A DNA stretch of 64,000 nt from Nautilus pompilius (taxonomy: Eukaryota > Mollusca > Cephalopoda > Nautilida > Nautilidae): positions 32,663 to 96,662 of the forward strand of contig JACATO010001703.1 of NCBI GenBank assembly GCA_018389105.1, given 5' to 3'. Below are positions 13,603 through 24,489 of the stretch, one piece after another. Within the stretch, counting starts at the first letter, position 1. Every line of letters begins with the position of its first letter. The notes under the pieces were generated by a model that was not told the origin of the DNA, ran no database searches, and saw only the letters and a program-made list of their open reading frames with translations. A program made the position numbers and the translations under genes.

Positions 13603-13652
13603 AGTATATATATTATATATATATATATAATATGTGTGTGTGTGTGTATATA
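13603..13652. repeat. AT/GT compound microsatellite
   Basis: (TA)n alternating with ATTATA, followed by (GT)8 and TATATA. Confidence 0.85.
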
Positions 13653-14639
13653 GGGCTTCTGCACCCTCCCTCAAAAACATCTTTTGTCTAATTGTAAGAT
13701 ATAGAAATCTAAAAACTCAATTTTGCATTCTTCTCGCTGCGAACTGCACGTATGAAAAAGCGCCGGATATTCCCCGGCCAGGTGCGAGGAATATCCGCTA
13801 TAAGTTCAACAGTCAAATGTTAATAAGCCTACCCGATACTGAATCATAATAAATACTAACCCAAAGCCGGCATGTGACAGCCAAACGTTCAGATCTTAAT
13901 ATTTTCGTGATTTGGTACAGGACGTACGTCAGTTCCATAACAACTCACTTTTGATGTGATCTAATTTCAAAATTTTAAGCTTTAGATTTCAAACATTGAA
14001 CTTCGCTGTTAAAACCCTGACTACAGAATGCTCGAAGTTTGACTAGACCGTCAGGCTGACTGCACATCGGGCATGAAATGGTTACAGGCGATATTTTATA
14101 AACATTAATCAATAAAATGTTTTGTTATTGGTTATAAGTAAAAAATCAAAACTCGCTTTTTATTGGTTGTAAAGTTTATAAAATACCTAACACACGTCTT
14201 TGTCTAGGATTGTGGGTTTAAGAGTATTCAAAATGTGTAATGTATACTTTTCGGTTTAATATAATAAAATTAAAATACAAAAATCTTACAGATTCTCTTT
14301 GCTACCGCTTAAAAAAAAAACAAAATATGCATACCTAAACATGAAAGAGCATGGATTTCTACCACACTTCTGCTTACAAATCATCTCTTGAAAATAAATT
14401 CAATAAAAGTTGCAGGATAGATAATAAATGAATTTTTAAAACTTAAATCTAAAATGGATAAAATAAATTTTGAATAAAAATGGTTTGCAAACGATTAAAA
14501 ATTCTTTAATAACAAGAATTAAAACCACAAAATTATATACCTATCTTTATATAATACAGAGGTTATATATACACATAAGAAGTTAATTAAATCGGAAATA
14601 ACATAATATTCATTGAAGTTGTGTTACCTCATTTTGGTG

Positions 14640-15190
14640 ACATGTTTCATCCACTAGGTGATAGAAATATCAACTTTAATAGGAATTTCAGTTTTCATTA
14701 ATCTGGAAACTATTCTGGAGAAACAATCCGTGGGACTTTTTTTTTAGTAGCCTTTTAATAATTTTAAATATTTCATCAATCCAATTTAAGTGCATTTTTA
14801 AAAAAAAATGTTTTAAAACGATACATTAGTACTAAATCTTTAGCTTTAAATAGTTTTTTTTTCTTTTATCATATCTAATTTTGTGTCTACTTAGTTTCCA
14901 TTATTTTTTACACTCGGTTCTTTTGGTGACATGTCGGTAGATCTTTACTTTTTGTTGTTGCGCTCATTCATTGATATATTTAGAATGGTAATCCAGATAT
15001 AATCATTATTTTCTCTAAACTTCTTTAGCGTATTATTTTTAAGGTTTTACCTAATATCTCGACTACAACTGCTTTACCTGCATTATATGTATGATACATT
15101 TCTATTCCTTTTAAAGGTATTTTAAAGTTCTGATAACATGTTCACTTTCCATATCAGTCCGCAGTTTTTATTAAAGATTTTCTAGTTTTA
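14640..15190 (-). pseudogene. Integrase (rve-type) C-terminal half, broken
   Basis: Read on the minus strand, 15,112-15,028 gives MYHTYNAGKAVVVEILGKTL, the pattern around the third catalytic acid of retroviral-type DDE integrases; the Glu in AVVVE sits at that position. Further along, 14,943-14,905 gives TDMSPKEPSVKNN, a conserved post-catalytic segment of Maverick-type integrases, and 14,783-14,753 gives WIDEIFKIIK, as in the C-terminal SH3/chromo-like domain. The three pieces are in the right order and spacing but in different frames with stops between them. The segment with the first two catalytic acids was not found. It would have inserted the element's DNA into the host chromosome; it cannot work now. 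Confidence 0.55.
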
Positions 15191-15452
15191 CTTTTAATGA
15201 AATATTCAAAGTATTTTCAGAAAATACATCTCTTACATTTATTGAAAAAGCTCGCTTATCAACTAAGTCCGCTGACCAGATTATCATCTAGCAGGTTTAT
15301 GTAAATCTCCAGCCAGTACAAGGCAGGTGTCTTCAGCATTTTTTGTGTTTACTTTTTAATTGTACCTGAAACTCTAATTTCCTTGGTGGAACTTCCAAAA
15401 CATATATTACCCTTAATTTTATTTTAAACTAAACGTCTATCAATTTTTTCTC

Positions 15453-15912
15453 TTAAACTAAAATTTTGAGTATTATTATTATCATCATGAATATATCAGT
15501 TTTTTGTCGGCTTCTAATACCAGCAAAACTGCCTACGGAACCACCTTCTTTATAGCTTAAACTATTTGTATAGCACGCACGATCAGCTTTATTTATAGGT
15601 TCTTTACTGTATTTTGGTGAATTATATAGATTTAATCTTGAATCTAATCGCGTTTCCGCACCACAGTAGTTATTATCCCGGTAAATGTTTTTCATCAAGA
15701 TATTTAGCCCTAGGAAATAAAGGAAATTTTCCTAAAGATGATTGTACATCTCCGGAAACAAACTTTAATCCTGAGACAAAAACATGTTTATTTTTCCCAC
15801 AAATGTTACACGCTTCTTTTAACATAAATCGATTATTCTTACTAATAACCTCTTCGTTGTTTGTATTATTTTTACTTTTACATCACAAACAACAATCTTT
15901 AGACTTTTGTTT
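15453..15912 (-). pseudogene. Zinc-ribbon plus phospholipase-A2-like virion protein, broken
   Basis: On the minus strand, two Cys pairs (a CCLxC-type pair at about 15,893-15,873, where a stop has replaced one residue, and CNICG at 15,810-15,796) flank NNEEVISKNNRFMLKEAC, a small zinc-ribbon pattern. It is followed by KYLDEKHLPG and, after a frameshift near 15,680, by NYCGAETRLDSRLNLY and EPINKADRACYTNSLSYKEG. This is the layout of the phospholipase-A2-like domain that some small DNA viruses carry in a capsid protein. The catalytic His-Asp pair expected before SLSY reads Thr-Asn, so the site is destroyed. The same strand and order as the integrase piece suggest one former transcription unit. 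Confidence 0.55.
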
Positions 15913-15929
15913 ATAAGTAAGTCTGAATT

Positions 15930-17190
15930 CAGAATAACAAAAGTATATTTTTCAGCTGATTCTTTTTCTTCAGATCTCACTTTGAGGTGATTAGATGTTT
16001 ATTGTTGATTCCATTGTTGCAACTTGACTAATTTTGTAGATAGTTAAAATTCAAGAGTAGGTTTCTTCTTCTATTCATAAGTTTACAGATGGAAATGAAT
16101 ACAAAAGTTAGTCTGAAACTAAGCAAAGTAAAATTAAATTAAAATTAAATAAACAGTAAGAACTTAAGCGTTTTCGATTTTTTTGTTTAAATGATTAAAT
16201 TTAAAACTTATTGGGAAAATAAGAATAGTAAAGATCATAAGTTTTCATTACTTAGAAATATACGTGGATTGATTATATAAAAAGAGTTGAAACCATGTCT
16301 ACTTAAGAGTATGTTATTCAATCCATGTTTTTTTCAATTATTCTAATGATGTTTTTTTTTAAAAATCTTTACATCAACCTGAATATCAAGCAATAAGAGT
16401 GGGTTTGCTAATAAGCTAAATAAATAACAGATATTAAATATTTTTTTTAATGAAACTGAATTAAAGAGTGAACATTTTGACCCACAAAATATTTGCAAAA
16501 TAATATAAACAAGAAATATATGTAGAATATTTTGACCAAATGATATTTCTAATCCGAAATAAATTAATTCAAAATTTTAAAATTCGCTTATTTTTTTTTA
16601 TGACCATATGTGTGACAAAAATCAAACAGTTTTAGTGATTTTATTATTAGACTATCTACCTTTTAAGTAATAGTTATAAAATTGACACTACTCTTCGTTT
16701 ATTGCAACTTTTATCTAAACAATATTTAAATTTATGTTTCGATTTTAGCATACACAGTTCAGCTATTTACCACAACGATGGTGATGCACAAAATAAACTA
16801 AGTTCAAGTAAAATTATAAACCGAACAAATGTATTTGTCCTGAACTAAAACAAAAACGTCTTATTACAAATCCAGCAAAATTCATCTAAACTAAAAATAT
16901 TTTATTTTACAAAGAATGAAGTAAGCATAATTTGGTGAATAAGAGTCTTGTTTTTACCCTCAGATCAAAATCAGTTAATTGAAAAACTTTGTTTACTTTA
17001 AGCGCCTAAACAAGATACAAATAATAATTTTTTTAATTAGAAAGATGCAAATAGTAATTAATTATTTTAAATAAATTTAATAGATACGCTAATTTAACAT
17101 TATTAATGGTTGAGTAGCTATTTATAAAATAGCAAAAGTGTTGAACAATTGGTAAAATTCAAATATTCCTATAATTTTGTTTATCAAAAA
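15930..17190. other. AT-rich remainder of the element, no product recognised
   Basis: No frame longer than a few dozen codons on either strand, and no motif recognised. It lies between the minus-strand and plus-strand gene remnants, where divergent promoters would be expected in an intact copy. Confidence 0.4.
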
Positions 17191-17199
17191 TGAAAATAT

Positions 17200-17660
17200 T
17201 AGAACAGATTTTTATTCAACATTAAATTTAGATTATACGAAACAATATGAAAATGCTTTGATTAATTTTAAGACGTATTACTCTTTTTCAGATGTTAGTA
17301 AACAAATAATATTTTGAAAATATAGTACCGGTAATGGAATCGTTTGACCAACAATAACTTCAGACAGTTTCATATGAATTTAAAAATTGGCAACGAAATT
17401 CCAACACGTGAAAAATAACAATCATTGATATTTTAAAACTAAGTAATATTACATTACTCTTAAAGCTGATAATGATTTCATTGATATTAATTCTAACTAT
17501 AAGGTTGTTTTACTGTAAAGGATGGTTTAGAAAATCTGTTAAAATTTAACACCAAGACTTTATCATTTGATTACAATTAAAGTGATAATTCAATTAATAT
17601 TTTATCATTTAATTATATTCTTGTAACTTGTGATTTAATTAAAAATAGCATGGGATGTTA
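17200..17660 (+). pseudogene. Conserved virion-type protein remnant next to the capsid gene
   Basis: The plus strand at 17,220-17,300 reads DYTKQYENALINFKTYYSFS, and at 17,560-17,655 SDNSINILSFNYILVTCDLI. I recognise both as patches of an uncharacterised protein family that travels with the capsid-like gene of the same animal elements. Its role (penton, minor capsid or other) is not something I can state. Stops and frameshifts separate the patches. The frame ends where a repeat fragment begins at about 17,670. The assignment is from memory of the pattern and is tentative. Confidence 0.4.
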
Positions 17661-17670
17661 TATATTCCTT

Positions 17671-17752
17671 CTTTATTCTGCCTGTCTCACAAACTGGCTT
17701 CGTTGTAGAAATCAATCTTTCATGATGGCCCTGCTGAGAGAGACTGCAGCTG
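17671..17752. repeat. Dispersed repeat, copy A
   Basis: About 80 bases starting CTTTATTCTGCCTG and ending AGACTGCAGCTG align with 19,204-19,284 (CTTTATTATGCCTG to AGACTGCTCTGA). Shared blocks include TTTATT-TGCCTG, ACAAACT and GTTGTAGA. It is less AT-rich than its surroundings, as expected for an insertion into the viral block. Family unknown; possibly part of a SINE. Confidence 0.6.
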
Positions 17753-18406
17753 TTGTAAGTACTGTAGGAGAGTAAACGTTTCTAATTTAGTATTTACTAA
17801 TTGACATAACCTTTAAACATTTTATCAAATTTTTTGAAGATTTTAAATGGTTAAAAAAACAAAAAATAGGTTGTTTACCAGTTAATAAAAGTTTATTTCA
17901 AACATCTAAATTTTAATTATAGATCAAGATGAAAATGTATAAATTTCCGAAACTAAATTGTTTCACTTAGATTACATTTAAGACAAGTTTAAAATGAATT
18001 TGGATTTGTTTAGATTAAATACTTAAGAAATACTCTAAAAATCACTTGTAACAGAATGTCTGGATATGTTTTTAATAATTCAAAAAGAATATACCCCATT
18101 AGAGATAATTTTGAAAATATTACTAAGGTTTAAAAAGGTTATGTTTCTCACAAAATTAAACTAAAAATAATAAATAATATTTCTAATAATTCTAGCATTA
18201 AAACTTTAGTAATTCGCAAATTAAATTTTCTATTCAAAACATAAATGCACTAACTGCTAGCTCGCGAAACTAAAAAAACTTACAGAAAAGTAAAAAAGAA
18301 ACGTTCAATGCAAATAAACATAGGTAAAGAATTTTAAAAATCAGCTAAAGATATTATAAAATCAACCTTTTAATAATAAATGTTTGTATATTAAGTAGAA
18401 TAAAAA

Positions 18407-18762
18407 TTGACGGCAGTGGATTTAATTATTGATGAAGCTATAAATAAATATGAGTTTTATGAATCTAGAACTGAGATAGATATAAATAATTCTGGTGCAG
18501 AAAATGGTATTACAATTCATATTCAGAGTGCGAATTTATTGCCACATAATGCTGGGATACTGTTTGAAAGAAAACTTTTAAAAGTTTGTAATACAAATTA
18601 TGTCGATAATATAATTATACGGAAAATTCAATTAACAAGTCGTAATCTAGTTAATTGTAAACAATTAGTTCTTCATTGCAATTTTTGCTGCTATGTTTCG
18701 AAACGTTTATTTTTTCCCGTCCTCATGGGTATTTTAATATCTCCTGATGATATTATCACATA
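18407..18762 (+). pseudogene. Major-capsid-like protein, N-terminal part, interrupted
   Basis: An open frame of about 118 codons to the insertion point, starting in effect at LIIDEAINKYEFYESRTEID, followed by NNSGAENGITIHIQSANLLP and LLFERKL-type residues. This is the start of a capsid-type protein family common in hydrozoan, insect and mollusc genomes, which I take to be the double-jelly-roll capsid of a Maverick/adintovirus-like element. The frame remains readable to SPDDIITYFIG and is then invaded by unrelated sequence. The matching C-terminal part resumes about 700 bases later. No ATG starts the open segment, so the true start is lost or further upstream. Confidence 0.55.
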
Positions 18763-18763
18763 C

Positions 18764-18840
18764 TTTATTGGTGGGATTCGAAACAGGAATTGTCTGATTG
18801 TGAATCCGACATTCTGCTGAATGAGCTACCAACAATTATT
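18764..18840 (-). repeat. tRNA-like sequence with A- and B-box motifs
   Basis: The minus strand reads TAGCTCATTCAGCAGA, a relaxed RNA polymerase III A box, and 33 bases later GTTTCGAATCC, a near-consensus B box, followed by CACCA. The stems of a full cloverleaf do not pair well, so a working tRNA is unlikely. It is better read as a retroposed tRNA or a SINE fragment at the left edge of the insertion that breaks the capsid-like gene. Confidence 0.4.
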
Positions 18841-19203
18841 GGTAAAATTGTATCTCTATTTAACCTCACAGATTAGTTTCTCCAAATATTTTATATTTTT
18901 TAGCACGTAGATTGGGTAACTATATAGGATTGAGTTCAAAACTTGACCTGCTAATGGACTGATTGACTAGAACCATGTATGCTACTTCTTTAATCTGTTG
19001 AGCTCCCTAGTGGGGGCTCAATGGCCAGGATCGTTGCTTCTGCTCATTTCAGTGGTTCATCTCTCATTGGACGTGTTCTAAAACCCCTGAGCTCTTTGTC
19101 TTAACCTTTTTTGTTGCTCTCCCGTGTTGTTTTACTCTTACTAACATCGGTCTACATTTTTACCCTTATATGGTCGCCCACAATCGCATATATATACGCA
19201 GTG

Positions 19204-19284
19204 CTTTATTATGCCTGCCTTACAAACTAGATTAGTTGTAGACAGTACATTCGTTACCGTGGTCCTACTGGGAAAGACTGCTCT
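19204..19284. repeat. Dispersed repeat, copy B
   Basis: Second copy of the block seen at 17,671-17,752, in the same orientation, differing by scattered substitutions. It lies inside the insertion that divides the capsid-like gene. Confidence 0.6.
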
Positions 19285-19489
19285 GATATTCATGTACTTT
19301 AAGAAAATAAATGTTTCAAAACGTAGCAATACAAAATGCAATGACGATGCGATGACGAATGTAAGTTTGACAAATAACAGCATATTTCATTTACTTTGTT
19401 AGATTAAAATATATATTTAGATGGCAAAGCAATTGAGGCTATACTTTGTCCGGGTAAAGCAAAAATTATGAAAGAATTGATCTTTTATT

Positions 19490-20100
19490 AAATTCTAGGA
19501 ATTGAACCAATGTTGGTATAAAGACACAAACGAAATGCTTGAAGTTACCAATATAGGATTTAAAGCAAGACATAATAGTATAACAGACAAATCAAATTCT
19601 AGAGACCGATTTAATTTCTCTGTACCAATAACTCACATCTTTGGATTTTGTGAAAACTATAACAGATGGTATATGGAGTAAAGAATTATATTTTTGAGAA
19701 AGCGAAATAATGATTTAATTTTTAGAGGAAACACAGTTGCGGTGGAAAAAATTAGTTTCTTGAAGATAGTGATTTATCTAATGAACAGAAACTGAAATTT
19801 CTTAAGAAACTTTTAAATAAAGTAAACTACAATATTAGTTATGCTAATAGACGATTTGATTGCACTTCTACACATTAATACTAGGTTTTATCGGAGTTTT
19901 ATTATTTCAGCAAGAACAGAAAAGCTTAAAAATATTGGTAGGATTTCGAACTGCTAAAGATAATAGCTAAGGAGCAAATCCTTATATACTTATTAATTTT
20001 TAGTTACCAACGCTCATGTTGTTTTAAATAGCGGTAGATATCTCACCCTTGATCTAAATCTAGATTTTAGAATATTTCATTTAAGCAAATTTTAATCAAT
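19490..20100 (+). pseudogene. Major-capsid-like protein, C-terminal part, broken
   Basis: Plus-strand patches follow in the order expected for the family: CWYKDTNEMLEV, then NIGFKARHNSITDKSNSRDR, FNFSVPITHIFGFCENYN, NNDLIFRGNTVAVEKISFLK, SFIISARTEKLKNI and VTNAHVVLNSGRYLTLDLNL. Stops and frame changes occur between patches (for example after WYME near 19,680). The IFGFC-type block is the most diagnostic. Together with the 18.4-kb segment this is one former gene in plus orientation. It is not expressible as it stands. Confidence 0.6.
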
Positions 20101-20329
20101 TGAGTTACATCTGGTGAATTTTAATTACTTTACGCTCTGTTTTTGTTTAAGTAGAGAATCAAAAGACCAGAAAAGTGGTTTAGCTGATAAGTTGCTTTTA
20201 ATTAAAATTGTCTTGCAAAATCTCAGTGTTTTGTAGTTTTTTTGTCAGACAGAGTTATGAAATGTACAGTCAGATGGTAATAAATTGAATGTTATGTTTT
20301 TTTAAAAAAATATTTATAAACGTTTTGTT

Positions 20330-20720
20330 AAATAAATGGAGCAATAAATTTCTTGTAGGTTTTCTTTAAGTGAACATCAAAAGCAAAAACGGGTAAAAGC
20401 TCTTGGAAAAGTTACTTTACGGTTGAAAAAAGGTCCAATTACACCACCATATTCCTCTTCCTATTACGAGTAGACAAAGAATATTGTAGAGGTTTAATGG
20501 AATTTTTTTTTGAAGATCTACGAAGTGTTGTTCAAGAATAAAACGTTGGTGGATCACTTTGAGCTACTTTCCCATCTCTGTTGAGTATCGGGGAAAGCAA
20601 TTTTATCATTTTTAGATGCAGTAGCTGCAGGTTTTCTTGGAAGACCTACTCGCGCTGATGGACAATAAACTGCGCTAAAGATTTGTACTTTGATCGTAGT
20701 AGTAGCTCACATTTAAAATT
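20330..20720 (+). pseudogene. Short frames downstream of the capsid remnant, unrecognised
   Basis: QKQKRVKALGKVTLRLKKGP (a basic patch, about 20,380-20,440) and ATFPSLLSIGESNFIIF (about 20,565-20,615) remain readable. Small basic core or minor virion proteins are plausible here, but I cannot assign a family. Confidence 0.25.
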
Positions 20721-23700
20721 TTTTTTTAAAAGGGGTTATTCATGTGGCGTAGTTGATATCGCAGTTGAAAATAGAGTGAAAAACAAAAAAATAAAACGCA
20801 TCTGCTAAATGGCACCTGTAAGTATGGAAAGAAAAAATCTAGATGTTTTGGAAACGGGTTAATACTTTGTACCTAATTTGCTATTTTAAAATGCGGTCCA
20901 TAGATCTTTTGATATATATAAACTGTAAGATTTTTGTTTTCTTAGTTTTAATGTGATTTATCTATTTTAATTTTTAAACGCATATCTGCATTCATATATT
21001 AGTTGTTGAGAATTAGTTTATTTTTTCTTTAATATCTATATAATTGTCTTCATGTTGTTTTTCTTTATTTAATTTTTCTTCCCTATTTTTTTTAGATTAA
21101 CTTTTGCTTGATCTTTAATTTCTAAACATTTTAATATTATATTTCTAATCTCCTCAAATTTATCAGTGATTTTATTTCTCCATCTCTTTACTTTTGGATA
21201 TTTTATTTTCATTAAGTTCCTAAAAGCAGCCCATCTAAATCTATTTTTACAAGCATTTTAATTTTTAAATGATAGTTAGAACTAGCAATAAATGCGTTAA
21301 GAAAAGACTTAAGTTTATCATCCTTTCTTCTTTTATTTCTATTGACTTTATGGTAAAATTATCTCTTCTTAAATCTTCCATATGCTTATATATTATTGAT
21401 TTTTTTAAATGCTGTGTAATTTTCGTTTCTTCTTGAGATTTAAATGTTTAACCTAAATAAAACAGTTAAATAGTTTTGATAAAATAATTCATACACCTTT
21501 TAAAGCTTTGTCCATTTATTGACATCAAGTTTTATTCAAAACATTATAATTTAAAAGGAAAGTCTTCTAAAGATCTTTGATATAGAAAAACATGGTAAAA
21601 GATTTTAAATACTTTAAAGAACTTTATGCGAGATACTTTTCTCAATAAACCTAATAAAATAGAATGTTGTTTTAAATTTAGATTCAGTTAAATTCATGGT
21701 TCACACTTTAATTGTTGGTGTAAAGATAATAGAAATATGTATGATTTTGATTTTTGTTGGCGTGCTTCTAATTTTTTAATATAAAGATTTTGATTTAGTT
21801 AGTAGTTTCTTTGATAAAAATATTTTTCATCACATATTCTAAACTAAAAGAAAGTGTTATTTGTGTAATTTATGTCAAACATTTTGGACTAAACACGCTA
21901 AAAATATTTTACAGAATTAAAAGTTGCGAACAAATACAAATTTTAAAGGTTTATTTTAAACTTATTGAATAAATTATTTAAAAGTTATAGGTTAAATTAA
22001 ACTTTTAGATAATATAAATGGTCATAATGTAGATGGAAAATATATTGTTATTCTTTCTAAGTAAATAAATAAATCAAATTTAATTATTTTCGTTAAATGA
22101 TTTAAAATTATGTATAGTAAATAAAAGTGAAAAGGAAAAACAATTAAATTTATTAATTTGTATATTTGGTTTAACATCTTCTATAATAACTGTATTAACA
22201 AACAAATTGAACATACAAAAGAGAAAAATATAAGAATCGTTTAAAATTAAATAAACCTAGTTTAATCTAGATTAAATAATTTAATTTAATGTTATAACTA
22301 AAAAAAAAACAAAAAAATATTTTTAACAAATAATTGAATTTTGTACATAATCACTCAAAGCTGCATTCGAAATCATCGAATTTGCCTGTGTATTCACCAT
22401 AGTTTCTATTCAATTTTAAGTATTAAATGAGTTTAAATAGGTTTTAATTTACTAGTTTAAACGAATCAAAATTTTTTTAAGAAAAAAGAACTGGTTAAAG
22501 TATAATGGCTGGAAATTTGAATTAGATAATCATAGAATTATAGATATTGACCCCGTTAATTTTAATTTTGAGGTTCACATTCATGTAGATAATTAAGTCC
22601 ATCAGATAAATATATTTTGGATAGAATGTGATTTTTGGAAGTAATCCTGTCATTAATTAAAGTAAGTTTTATGCTTTTGACGAAAATAATAATAAAACTT
22701 TAATAATGTAGTTGTATTTCATGTTTTATCACATTCTTTACATTCAACTAATTATAATGGAAATAAATTAATAAATAGAAATGAGACCACAGTAGTTCAT
22801 ACACCAAATAATATAAATGAAAAAATAAAAATAACATTTTCATCGGTAAGAGTTTATGTAAAAACAGACACTTGGATTCAGTTAGAATTTTTGGTATAAA
22901 ATTAAATGTTTTAACGATACAGTAAAAATTAAAGAATAGACATTGTCTTGCACAAAATAGTTATAGGTTTTATGCGTAAGATAAGATAGATTATGATGGA
23001 TTTAAACTGAAAAGAAAACATAATTCTAACTAATGCAAATTTAATCATTAATGCATGAGCGGCTAAAGAATGTTGCTTTAAAAGACTTAGTAAGAAATAT
23101 AAATCTAAACAGTAAAAAATTACAAATTTAATTGCGCCGATATCTGGATCAGACGATGAAAATAAAACTTATAATAATAATAATTTTCTGGATCAATTAA
23201 CGAAACATGCAAGACACTTCAGAATTGATATGAAAAAATGTATTACAGATATTGAATCACCATTAACTCGCAATATAAATCATAATTATTATGCATCCTA
23301 GTACGAGGTTTAAAATTTTAAAGAGTAATACATAGATTTTCTAGAATAGTGGTACTAAATCAATTAAAAATGTGAGTTGGGAAATTTACCAACAGTTACA
23401 GTAGTGTGTGCACATAACTCTGTAGGGCAGGGTAAGTTAAATCATAACCACTGGATAGGTAGAAGCCAAAACGAAACAAATCACATGGGTTATAAACATT
23501 CAAAACTATTGAAAAAGCTCAGAGAAATTAAAAACCACTTAATTCTTTTAATATTAATATATTAAACAAAAATGACGGTTTTAGATTGTTTATATCTGAA
23601 ATCTTTATTTTTTTATTTTTAAGGAACAGAAATTCCCTACTTAAAGTTGTATTATTTTATTTTCTAGTAAAAGTTCTATGCTGTTTAGCAAACATTTTTC

Positions 23701-23880
23701 GAATACTAATAATTACCCCCCACGATGTGCTTCGTGACGTCATTAATTTTGATTATCCTGTAATAAAACTTTTCCTTTGTTAATTCATTTTCTTAAATTT
23801 AATTATAAATCTGGAAAATAATTTCATCAAAGGGTTAGCAATCCGTTTAAGTTTTATTTTCAATGAAAATTCAAACTTTT
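20720..23880. other. AT-rich right part of the element, products not recognised
   Basis: Some stretches remain open longer than expected in such AT-rich DNA: plus strand 22,715-22,900 (Asn-rich, ending TFSSVRVYVKTDTWIQLEFL), 23,145-23,300 (NFLDQLTKHARHFRIDMKKC) and 23,377-23,565 (MGNLPTVTVVCAHNSVGQGK onward). The minus strand near 21,000-21,450 is Lys/Glu-rich. I could not match any to a polymerase, ATPase or protease. Confidence 0.35.
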
Positions 23881-24124
23881 ATTATGCAAAGAGAGAAATT
23901 CTTCAGGATATCATACCATGTTACTCCGCATACACTTGCACCCCAGATATACTCGCCTGCAGGTATATCCGGATTAATTTTTTTAGAAAATGAAAACACT
24001 TCGATTTATTTGATTTGATTTATTTATATTTACATCTTCGAAAATATTCATTTAACATTTGAGCATTTTCATTTGGCTTTCATTGGCTTTCTGGGTCCTG
24101 TCACTTGACATGCGATTGGATCTT

Positions 24125-24390
24125 CTAGCCCCCTACGCCGCTTATTCTCCCTTCTTCCCGTAACTTTCTTGGAACGTGGCCAATAATTTGGTCATTCCTC
24201 AAAACACATACTGCATATTTGTTGTGAGGATTTTCGGGTTCTCTTCGTGTTTCACCGATGACTGGATTCCAAGAACATTGGTAAATGTGGTGACCGGTAA
24301 CAAAACTATCAAACTGAAATGTTTGGGGCGACGGTCTTGGCATCATGCCATTTTCCGTAATGTTTTTAGAGGAAAAGGTATTTACTTTAC
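24125..24390 (-). pseudogene. HIRAN-like domain fragment
   Basis: The minus-strand frame, ending at the TAG at 24,127-24,125, contains FVTGHHIYQCSWNPVIGE, REPENPHNKYAVCVLRND and QIIGHVPRKL. This pattern (G-H-x-Y, W-x-P-x-x-G-E, P-x-N-x-x-x-x-x-A-V, G-H-V-P) is the HIRAN domain, known from HLTF-type proteins, where it binds DNA 3' ends, and from many stand-alone animal genes of unknown role. The frame is closed upstream by a stop near 24,390 and ends soon after the domain, so it is a fragment or a single exon. It lies wholly inside the inverted-repeat element. Confidence 0.55.
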
Positions 24391-24489
24391 CTTAAAACCG
24401 GGTTGCATGTTTTTGCGATTGTCTATCGAGTGATTGGATAAAGCTTTTTTCCTTCCTTAAATCAATGAATGCTCATTCAATAACCAGAC

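Larger units (their letters stand above)
18764..19475. mobile_element. Composite insertion splitting the capsid-like gene
   Basis: The capsid-like reading stops at about 18,762 and resumes near 19,490. The roughly 700 bases between hold the tRNA-like sequence, a richer GC stretch (18,960-19,160) and the repeat copy at 19,204. At least one retroposon landed in the already integrated element. Exact ends and target-site duplications could not be resolved. Confidence 0.45.
14090..23880. mobile_element. Decayed integrated virus-like element (Maverick/adintovirus-type)
   Basis: A block of almost 10 kb that is visibly much richer in A and T than either flank. Several broken reading frames in it match parts expected of Maverick/Polinton or adintovirus-like elements: an integrase C-terminal half and a zinc-ribbon plus phospholipase-A2-like piece on the minus strand (14.6-15.9 kb), and capsid-type pieces on the plus strand (17.2-20.1 kb). 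Every frame is cut by stops and frameshifts, so this is a fossil. I could not identify a DNA polymerase, ATPase or protease, nor terminal inverted repeats. The right edge abuts the inverted-repeat element at 23.91 kb. Family assignment rests on remembered domain patterns, and the boundaries are set by composition only. Confidence 0.6.

Noticed and set aside
18764-18840. Functional tRNA gene on the minus strand
   Set aside because: A and B boxes are present, but the T-stem and acceptor stem do not pair properly; retained only as a tRNA-like repeat.
20720-23500. DNA polymerase B of the viral element
   Set aside because: I looked for a YxDTDS-type motif and other polymerase blocks in the AT-rich right part and found none convincing.
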